Part shown: positions 55,990 through 64,000 of the stretch, in pieces
How the letters are laid out: every line of letters starts with the position of its first letter
How positions within the stretch are numbered: the stretch's first letter is position 1
Assembly: GCF_020283565.1 (NCBI RefSeq)
Contig: NC_060059.1
Location: forward strand, 32,910,838 to 32,974,837
Direction: 5' to 3'
Source of the DNA: Trifolium pratense
Lineage: Eukaryota; Streptophyta; Magnoliopsida; Fabales; Fabaceae
Length of the DNA: 64,000 nucleotides
Made by a program: the position numbers and the translations under genes
Notes under the pieces: model-generated
What the model saw: only the letters and a program-made list of their open reading frames with translations
What the model was told of the DNA's origin: nothing
The model's database searches: none

Positions 55990-57568
55990 TCATGCATTGG
56001 CTCGGACTATATGAACTTTAAATGAAATACTTTTGCCATCAATCAACTCAAAGACACAAATATCCCCTACTTTTAAATCATATTCCTCAACAATTGAACC
56101 CCATCCACCATGTAGCATGGTCCTATTAGAGACATCATTGAACTTGAACTTCAAGTCCCAAGTCTTATCCTCTTCACCAATCACTATGGTTGCAATCCCT
56201 TTCTTGCCATTCAAATATTGTTTAGAAAACCATGTTGGTATAAACTGCATGCATACAATCATAGCTTAATCACACATTTTATTGATTAGAAAAGGATAAA
56301 ATTAAGTTTTCACATAATACATGGGTTAGTGTTATTCTTGTGTGTTTCTAAAAACTTATAGTAGATTGTAAAAAATGGAAATTAACTCTAAAAAAGTATA
56401 TATAAAAAAAATAGATACCAAATTTTGGAGGTAGGATTGATGCAATGGACGAATGAAAGAGGGATTATCAAAATGTAAATCCATGGCTCTCCTTGTTGTG
56501 TCTTTTAGTGCTTCATTCCTTGTCATAGCTTCATTATTTGTTGACCTATTCTTAGCTTTGAAGAAACTTGTCTTATTACCTCCTAATTAATTACAAAAAT
56601 TAAAATAATAATAATAATAATAATTAAAAAATGAAGAATAAAAATATAAATCACCTTTGACTTCTTGGACTAAATTGATTTTTTCCTTCTTTAGCTCTTT
56701 CCTTTGAGATGAACCATCATTGATTTTCATTCTTTTGTGAGGTTGAGGTGATGAAGATCTTAGCATTTCATTCTCATCATCAGAAATTTCAATATAATTA
56801 TTATTATTATCATTATCTTTCTTTTCAGCATCTTCATCATGATGTTGATTATTCCTTTGATCATCATCATTATCTCTAGAGCTTAATCCTTTACTCAAAT
56901 AGTCTATTTCTAAAGCACTCTTATCAAATATCATAACTTGAAATTGTGACTCTTTTTCAAATTTAAAAACTAGAAAATGGCCAAAGCTCATAGAATAGTG
57001 TTGTGCAAATTTTTCCCAACCATTTTGAAACCACACATCATGATCATCACGTTTTATCCAATTTATTTTCCATTTATCACCATTTGGTAGCATGAGGGTT
57101 ACTGGATTTGATAATTCTTTTCCATATTTCTTCACAAAACTCCTAGGAATCATCTGTTACATTTATATTACAATTATAATTAATAACCATATATAAAAAT
57201 ATATATATTAATAACGAAAAATTTAAACGTTACGTGTACTTTTGAAGAATCGAGAGTAATTTACAAAACAATATTCAATAATCATATGAATGCTGTTTCA
57301 AAAAATAAAAGTCAGATAAATAAATTTCTAAGAAATATTTGCAAGCTAATTTTTAGTTGAGTTACAAATTTATTCATCTGACTTTTTTTTTTTATTGAGT
57401 GTTGGATAAATTACTCGCTATTGTTGAAAGAAGAACAAGAAGAAAAACCATATAAATTTTTTTCTAAAGAAGGATGAATAGGAAGCTTACAAGTTCTTTG
57501 TTTTCAAGGGTTGTATCGAGAATGACCTTGAAAAAACATTGTGACTTATGCAACTCATCAATAGACAT
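55990..57568 (-). CDS. B3-domain (REM-type) transcription factor, gene H, two B3 domains
   Basis: Minus-strand exons 57568-57491, 57153-56655, 56582-56419 and 56244-55990 have GT/AG junctions and consistent phases and encode 331 residues. Exon 1 encodes MSIDELHKSQCFFKVIL. B3 domain 1 starts MIPRSFVKKYGKELSNPV (residues 27-115). A long linker rich in Asp, Asn and Glu (DEDAEKKDNDNNNNYIEISD) and then a basic stretch follow. B3 domain 2 is mainly in exon 4 (FIPTWFSKQYLNGKKG, GGWGSIVEEYDLKVGDIC, SFKVHIVRANA), ending in TGA. It has the same exon plan as gene E but is more diverged, and is closest in layout to gene A on the same strand. Intact by eye. Confidence 0.92.
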
Positions 57569-57607
57569 TGTGAGTTGTGATCATTAGATAGAAAAGCTAA
57601 GCACATG

Positions 57608-57610
<3 letters not shown>

Positions 57611-57681
<71 letters not shown>
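57611..57681. repeat. (AT)n microsatellite in the gene H promoter or leader
   Basis: About 35 uninterrupted AT units starting 43 bases upstream of the gene H start codon. Confidence 0.95.
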
Positions 57682-57683
<2 letters not shown>

Positions 57684-59370
57684 CTTAAGCTTTTATAAAT
57701 GTAATTAATATTCTTTATCAAAAATAATAATAATAATAATAATAATAATATTCTTTGAAATAAATATCATCCGTTATTTAACTTCTGCTCAAAAAATTAT
57801 TTTTGAATATACCAAAAAAATATATATTTTGAAGTCAAAAAGCTTCTGCTCAAAAAAATATTTTTAACAGCAGGCAGTCAGTCATGTATGTCAAAGATCA
57901 AATTCAGCCCTTATATCTTCTTATGGATCATACGTTAAAAAAAAAATCTTCTTATTAGTAATCAATTAACGGCATTAATTTATCAAAACGTCGGTTTAAA
58001 AATCAATTCTTCATTTAATTTCATTATTAACTAGTAGTATTTTTTTAATTTAATTCTTGGACCTTTTTCTATTTATAAATACTGTATTAATTATGGGATG
58101 TTGTTTTCATCTGTGATGTTATGTTTCACTTCTTTTTCTTTTTTTAATAATTTGTGATGATTCTTTAATCTAAACTCTTTTTTATGAAGATAAAGTGATA
58201 AATACGGTTAAAATTCACGCACCGTAAAATTTTAGTTTTGAAATTTAAAAAATATATCTAACAAACAATTGTGGTATTATCAATTGAGCTCGGTCTGACC
58301 AACTGAACTTTTAATTTTTTTTTTGACATAACTGAACTTTTAATCTTCTCAAAACTAATCTATGTTACATTTTATTTTGCCCAATTTATATGCTTAAATT
58401 ATGTTATAGGGTATCATAAAAAAAAAATCATGTTATAGCGTATAGAATTACAACAAAAAAAAAGTCGAGTATAAATATGTTTGATATGTTAAATATTAAT
58501 ATTAAACATAACACAAGTGGATGGCTTAGCCAAAAGTAAAGCTACTTCATAAGTGGATTGTATATTCTTCATTCTTCCATCTAATTCATAGTTGTTCAAA
58601 AGCAATTGTCTACATTATTACGTAATATTTTATAAATTTGAAAGATTAAATTAACCGACCTTTCAAATTTCAGCGACCAAATGTTTTGGTTTTTACTAAA
58701 CTACTCTCTCCGGACACAAATATAAGAAAAAATAATTGTTTGCGCGGTGTTTAAGAAATTTAGTTAAGTGTAGTTAATTTTCTTGATTTAATGCAAAACA
58801 TGAGTTAAGTTTACTATATTACCCTTTAAAAAATGATTTATGCCTTAGAAATCACATAAACTTTTGAAAAGTAAAATGATTAAATAAGAGTATATTAGGA
58901 ATAGTAGTATTAATTAGTTTAAAAGTAGTTGACTTTTGTTTATAATTATGTTCAAAATTTAAAGTTATCTTTTTTAACTAATGGAGCAATTTGAAGACCA
59001 TTCGTTTCTTGTTTGTTTTTAGTTCTGTTTGGGCTTTGAACATATTGTCTTGTTAAAAAATGCTTAAGAAAGACATGCTGGTGATTATATCTTGATTTGA
59101 ATATTCATAAAATTGAGGTATTTTGGCCTTCTTGTGATGAAAACAATTTTTGTGAGGGAATGTTCTTTTCTGACATCGAGAGGCCGTTGTCTGGGTGAAA
59201 ATGTTCGGAGGGATTATTAGTCGTGATAGAAGTTTTATTGAGTAGATGGTCAAGATCTATCAGAAATGTTGAGTTATAATGAATCTTCTTCTTCAATTAA
59301 GAGATCCATAAAGTGATCATGCATGAGTATCACCAACCTTACACAGAATGTGGCAATCAAATTCTCATGC
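57682..59370. other. Intergenic upstream of gene H, nothing recognised
   Basis: Contains a short (TAA)n at 57727-57751 and many A/T runs. No exon or element ends seen; minus-strand open frames around 59053-59296 show no recognisable similarity. Confidence 0.5.
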
Positions 59371-59371
59371 A

Positions 59372-59403
<32 letters not shown>

Positions 59404-59416
59404 GTAATAATAATAA

Positions 59417-60598
59417 GGCTTAAATGCAGTTTTGCCCCCCTGTTTTGATTAAATCGGAATTTTACCCCCCCTGTTTTAAAACGCGGACTTTTACCCCTCT
59501 TGTTTTATAATTTGTTGGATTTTGCCCCCCTAAAATTCTGCTTTCGAGTCACAACTTTAAAGCTTCGCACACAACTCAATTTTGATCAATAATTTACCAA
59601 AAGGATACCGAAATGACCGTAATCGAGTTATCTTTCCACATAATCAAACCCCACTGAATTTGGAGTTACAAAGAGAGATTAATTACCGTTTTAGTGAAGG
59701 TATGTCCCCCAAAATTCTGCAAAAAATCTGCTTTCGAGTCACAATTTCAAAGCTTCGCACACAACTCAATTTTGATCAATAATTTACCAAAAGGATACCG
59801 AAATGACCGTAATCGAGTTATCTTTCCACATAATCAAACCCCACTGAATTTGGAGTTACAAAGAGAGATTAATTACCGTTTTAGTGAAGGTATGTCCCTC
59901 AAAATTCTGCAAAAAATCTGCTTTCGAGTCACAACTTCAAAGCTTTGCATACAACTCAATTTGGATCCATAATTCACCAAAAGGCTACCGAAATGACCGT
60001 AATCGAGTTAGCTTTCCACAGAATCAAACCCCACTAAATTTGGAGTTACAGAGAGAGATTAATTACCGTTTTAGTGAAGGTCTGTCCAATTACTAATTCT
60101 GCAGAAATCTACTTGTGATCTTCAAATTCAACATTGTCTACCGAACACATCGTAACTCCAAATTCGACGAAATTGAAATGCCAACAAGGGTAATTTCGTT
60201 AGATTTCCATACATGTAAATAGTATTAAAAAATGAGCTACAGGGTGAGAGGAATGACGAGAATATCAGTGGTAGTTTCATACGATAATTAATTTGAACAT
60301 ACCTTCACTAAAACAGTAATTAATCTCTCTCTGTAACTCCAAATTTAGTGGAGTTTGATTCTGTGGAAAACTAACTCGATTGCGGTCGTTTCGGTACCAG
60401 TTTGGTGAATTATTGATCCAAATTGAGTTCTGTGCGTAGCTTTGAACTTGAGGCTCAGAAGTAGATTTTATGCAAAATTTTGGTGGGGGGGCAAAATCCA
60501 ACAAATTATAAAATAGGGGGGGTAAAATTCCGCATTTTAAAATAGGGGGGTAAAATTCCGCATTTTTCAAAATAGGGGGGTAAAACTGCATTTAAGCC
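59417..60598. mobile_element. Foldback element with three internal 190-base tandem repeats
   Basis: The ends GGCTTAAATGCAGTTTT and AAAACTGCATTTAAGCC are perfect inverted repeats. Both continue as arms of alternating TTTTACCCCCC / GGGGGGTAAAA text for about 110 bases. Inside, a 190-base unit is repeated three times (anchor CTTTCGAGTC at 59541, 59731 and 59921). A fourth, inverted, copy lies at about 60291-60480, making a large hairpin. The element sits inside a (TAA)n array (59375-59416 and 60599-60672), so a target duplication cannot be read. No transposase. The repeated open frames in it come from the tandem units and are not genes. Confidence 0.82.

Positions 60599-60672
<74 letters not shown>
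60599..60672. repeat. (TAA)n microsatellite
   Basis: About 24 TAA units; the left part of the same array lies at 59375-59416 on the other side of the foldback element. Confidence 0.93.
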
Positions 60673-61390
60673 GAGTTAGGATTCGTTGACACCAGGTGTC
60701 AAACTTTAATTTGACAGCAAATCTCAATCGTCTATGTTTTTTAATCAAAGGTTAATAATAGTTTTATATTAACTCATGTGCATATCTATCTAGGATATTA
60801 CTTATTTTTAGGTTGCTTAAAAATTTGATTTATTGTTCTACAAAACAAAAATTGATATTTTTTTTAAACATGAGAGCCTAAGCCCGGTTTATTTTTATTT
60901 ATTTCTTTGATTTGTTGTTATTCAATCTCCCCCAACATTAACTTTGCATTTTCATTCCTATGGTGTTTGAATTTAGTTTAGGAATCACATATAGGTTATA
61001 AATCATCGAAAGCAAGTGCATATTATTTCTTCTTATTTTTTTATATTATTTCTATAATTTTTTTTATTGACTAAACTTTCTATAATATTTTTATTGTTTT
61101 TTTTTTATGTATATAGATTGTTCTGTTTTTTTTTTTTACTTAAATTGCTCTGTTTTGTTTCTATATATATAATTTTTTTTTCTTCCTATTTTTAAGCATA
61201 TCATTTATCTTTGTATTTATCTTATTATGTTCTTATATATTTGTTTTGTTTTTTGTAGTTATCTTATATTTTTTTATATGCTTGTGGGGGTTATTTAGTG
61301 GGGGATTAATAAAACCCCCGGAGTATACTACAAAATGACCCACATTCAATTCGACCTTAAGAAATTATCCTTCATATCTGAGAAGCCTCG
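60673..61390. other. Intergenic, with a CACTA-like scrap
   Basis: GTTGACACCAGGTGTCAA at 60677 resembles 19684. At 61283-61335 GTGGGGGTTATTTAGTGGGG..ACCCCCGGAGTATACTACAAAA resembles the subterminal text of the CACTA element (26760-26890) and may be a truncated relative. The rest is T-rich. Confidence 0.45.
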
Positions 61391-61960
61391 ATACTCCAAA
61401 AATGATGAAATATCGTATCCGATACGTACTTGATATCGATACTCGTCCGATACTTTTCGATACACGTATCGAAGAAGTATCGGCAATTAATATTATTTTA
61501 AAAAAAAACTGATATATGTCGGATACTTCTCTGATGCGCGTATTGGAAAAGTATCGGGCAATTAATGCTCTTTAGTGATGGAAACGTAGAAGAGGAGACT
61601 GATGGGTATTTTTTTTTTTATAAGCAAAATTTTAATATATTATATTGTTATGTTAGTTTTTCTCATTGTCGGCACTTGAACCCTGCACTTTCAACTCCTT
61701 TACCTTTAATCAGTTGAGCTACTCATTCCACCCTTTTTTGGGTAGTACATAATTTAATATATGTAATTGTTAATTGTTTATTCGTTTTGAGTAATTTGAA
61801 TGTTAATTTTTTTTTATCTTTATCGATTTTAGTTATGTTTATATATTGTACATTTATAAATTTAATTTTGAAATAATCCATCCCAACCGTATCGTATTTG
61901 GAATTTTGAAAATTTTCCGATATCGCCATATCGGTATCGTGTCAAGTATCCGAGAGCCTG
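61391..61960. repeat. Repeat built on GTATCGATAC-type motifs
   Basis: Dense GATATCGATAC, CGTATCGAAG and TCCGATAC motifs at 61391-61560 and again at 61885-61955 (CCGATATCGCCATATCGGTAT), partly as inverted repeats. Probably a small DNA element, but I could not fix termini. Confidence 0.5.
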
Positions 61961-62089
61961 TAGGTTTTCTTTTAAACAAGGATCTAAGGTTTTTTTAAAT
62001 CCCCACAAATTGATCGAATATCTTCCAATCCCACTCTACTTTTTTTTTTTTCTATTTGGCGTCTTTTATTTTCATTTATTTTTTCTTTT

Positions 62090-62640
62090 CACAAAATCGC
62101 TCTCACGTGAAAGAGAAAGAGAATAGAAACAAACAATCGCTCACAACCGATGCTCCGACCAACTGATCCGTCAGCCGTCTCAAAACATAGCTCTCTCTCC
62201 GTCGTCCCCGCCGCCGGCGAAACTTTCAGCCGGTGAACTCTCACAGCAGCACATATCTATTCAACTTAGAGGTTCGATTTCCGTCCAGGTTCGATTTCAA
62301 TCATCTTATTTTCTCTTAATCGAATACAGTGAATGCTGATCTTATTTTCTGTTAATCGATTTCCGTCCAGGTTCGATTTGAAATCGGCGAGGATCTAATT
62401 GAGTGGACGCTGATCTTTTCTGATAAGCGAATACAGTGAAAGCGATTCGCCGAAGCTTAATTTGCGAATAATCATTTGGGAGTTAGGTTTTTGGCATCGC
62501 ATGAAATCAATCAATCTACTGTTACAGATCCAGATTTAGTTATCTTATCTTCTGATTTCTGATTTTTGATCCAGTAAGTAACTTTACAGATCCAGATTTA
62601 GTTTATTTATTTCTTTTCCATAGTTTGTACTTTGTTTATT
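62090..62640 (+). other. Gene 5'-leader-like region, role unclear
   Basis: A GC-richer island at 62155-62260 (CCGTCGTCCCCGCCGCCGGC) looks like the untranslated leader of an expressed gene. It is followed by two imperfect copies of a block containing TCGATTTCCGTCCAGGTTCG (near 62275 and 62358). No long coding frame follows before the response-regulator arm. It may be the promoter and leader of the response-regulator pseudogene or a separate gene's first exon. Confidence 0.4.
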
Positions 62641-62834
62641 TTAATCTGTCTTATATGAGTTGCAGTGATTTTTTATAATCGGTGGTGTTAGAAAAGTTAT
62701 TCAAATTGTGCATTATGTCATTCCTCATTGTAACTATTAAGTAAAATTCAGCTTTAGAAAAGTTATTCACGTTGTGCATTATGTGTGCTTTTTGTAGGAC
62801 TGGTTAGTTGAATAAGTGCATGTAGTGCTGGTTG

Positions 62835-63380
62835 ATTAGGAACATGATATTGATCCTGCTTTGAATTTACCATTCCACTTTTTGACTTTGTCTTTTTACT
62901 TAACTCTTCAAAGGAAGTCTGAATTTTTGCAAATGGCTAGCAACATGCGTGGTTTTCAAACCTGGAACATCCATTAATTGAGTAATTTGTTTTGGCATTG
63001 CCTTATCGATACGAAGTTCATTCATAACTATTAAAAATTATTCTTGAAGTTTTGGTGATGACCGCCATGATACCTGATTTTTCTTTGTTTCTTTTGTTTT
63101 ACTTTCTTCATCTCTCTTCATTAGTTTTTGTCTGTTTTTAGCACCTCCAAGATTCTTTGAATTTGATCATGTTGTTGAATTGTTGCAACATGTTGCCATA
63201 TGTTGTTGATATGATTCAGATTCAAATGCATTAGCCAATAATCACAAGCTCCTTTTTCAATAGTATTGATCCTTGCACTTGTTGTGTCATCAACACACAT
63301 CATAATAACTGGAATTTTGATTTCTTGTGTAACACGTTGCGGAAACTCATATGAATTCATATTTGGCATTTAAGCTTCAA
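62835..63380 (-). pseudogene. Type-B response regulator-like pseudogene, left arm of palindrome
   Basis: On the minus strand it encodes part of a receiver domain (IPVIMMCVDDTTSARINTIE, KGACDYWL), then after a spacer the end of a GARP/Myb-like DNA-binding domain (ASHLQKFRLPLK, near 62940-62905). It is the inverted counterpart of 63395-63915. Stop codons break the frame in the spacer, and the receiver lacks its N-terminal half with the phosphate-accepting Asp. Confidence 0.8.
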
Positions 63381-63394
63381 TTTTGTTTTGATGT

Positions 63395-64000
63395 GGATTC
63401 ATATGAGTTTTTGTAACGTGTTATACAAGAAATCAAAATTTGAGTCACTATGATGCGTGTTGATGACACAACACGTGCAAGGATGAATGTTATTGAAAAA
63501 GGGGCTTGTGATTATTGGCTAAAGCCTTTGAATCTGAATCATATCAACAAAATGGGCAACATGTTGCAACAATTCAACAACATGATCAAATTCAAAGAAG
63601 CTTGGAGGTGTTAAAAACAGGATAAAAACTAATGAAGAAAGTGAAACATAAGAAACAAAGAAGAATCAGGTATCATGGCGGTCATCACCAAAACTTTAAG
63701 AACAATTTTTAAGAGTTGTGAATCAACTTGGCGTTGATAAGGCAATGCCACAACAAATTATTAAATTGATGGATGTTACGGGTTTGAAAACTGCGCATAT
63801 TGCTAGCCATTTGCAGAAATTTAGACTTCATTTGAATAGTTCAGTAAAAAGTGGAAGGGTAAATTCAAAGCAGGACCAATATCATATTCCTAATGAAGTT
63901 GTTGAGTCAATGCCAGAACAGGATCAAAAATGTGATGGCAACTTTCTTCATGCACAACAACATCCAATGGTGTTTGATGATTTTCAAGTTTCCAACATGA
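63395..64000 (+). pseudogene. Type-B response regulator-like pseudogene, right arm of palindrome, runs off the edge
   Basis: Encodes the second half of a receiver domain (MMRVDDTTRARMNVIEKGAC, then DYWLKPLNLNHI with the conserved Lys-Pro). After a broken spacer comes the GARP domain (VVNQLGVDKAMPQQIIKLMD, GLKTAHIASHLQKFRLHL). From there the frame stays open to the window end (DQYHIPNEVVESMPEQDQK..FDDFQVSNM). A TGA lies upstream within the receiver (near 63442) and the linker has stops. Type-B response regulators are cytokinin-pathway transcription factors; this copy lacks the N-terminal phosphoacceptor half and looks inactive. Confidence 0.82.

Noticed and set aside
59582..60096. Three overlapping frames with shared KGYRNDRNRV text
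   Set aside because: Produced by the 190-base tandem repeats; no start, splice or domain evidence.
62150..62240. 28-codon frame starting MLRPTDPSAV
   Set aside because: Too short, in a leader-like region, with no similarity recognised.
1..64000. CRISPR array, operon or bacterial defence system
   Set aside because: Introns, plant transposons and AT-rich spacing show a plant nuclear genome; no spaced identical repeats of CRISPR type.

Overview
This is an AT-rich, intron-bearing plant nuclear sequence. The best lineage clue is a two-exon nodule-specific cysteine-rich (NCR) peptide gene at 13428-14002. NCR genes of this form are a hallmark of the inverted-repeat-lacking clade of legumes, so the window most likely comes from Medicago or a close relative. 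Species is inferred; no search was run.

The backbone is a local cluster of B3-domain (REM-type) transcription factor genes. They share one architecture: a short first exon, a B3 domain, an acidic and basic linker, a second B3 domain, and in the longer members a third. Gene A (1-649, minus, cut by the window edge) and gene H (55990-57568, minus) have the opposite orientation to B (4594-7689), C (10181-12397), E (17944-19470), F (27353-28385) and G (40653-51418). C, E and H read as intact. B has a frameshift in its third domain, F has a decayed third domain, and G is split by a retrotransposon. Orphan pieces are scattered between them: a last-exon fragment (3157-3331), a collapsed copy (15520-16320), a duplicated 5' end (22491-23182), an orphan promoter (35330-35630), a duplicated 3' tail (about 51650-51740) and an orphan intron copy (54255-54930). 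This is a birth-and-death gene family.

Mobile DNA fills much of the rest. It includes two hAT-type elements with clean 8-bp target duplications (1381-2340; 39753-40295, nested in a larger inverted-repeat element), a 3.7-kb CACTA element (23184-26907) between two 692-bp copies of gene F's promoter and 5' end, and a 5.06-kb Ty1-copia element (29711-34768; target duplication GTACC). A 7.6-kb Sirevirus-like copia element (41870-49448; target duplication CAAAT) lacks most of its reverse transcriptase and sits inside gene G exon 2. There are also tRNA-derived SINEs, LINE fragments, a MULE-like inverted-repeat element (36567-37633), and a foldback element carrying three 190-bp tandem repeats (59417-60598). 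Both copia elements have nearly identical LTRs, so both insertions look recent.

The right edge (62835-64000) holds a head-to-head inverted duplication of a decayed type-B response regulator gene (receiver plus GARP/Myb-like domain), which could fold into a long hairpin transcript. I found no clear new multi-gene system. The observations most worth following are the unlisted NCR gene, the CACTA-bracketed duplication, the recent Sirevirus hit in gene G, the precise intron loss in gene F and the response-regulator palindrome.
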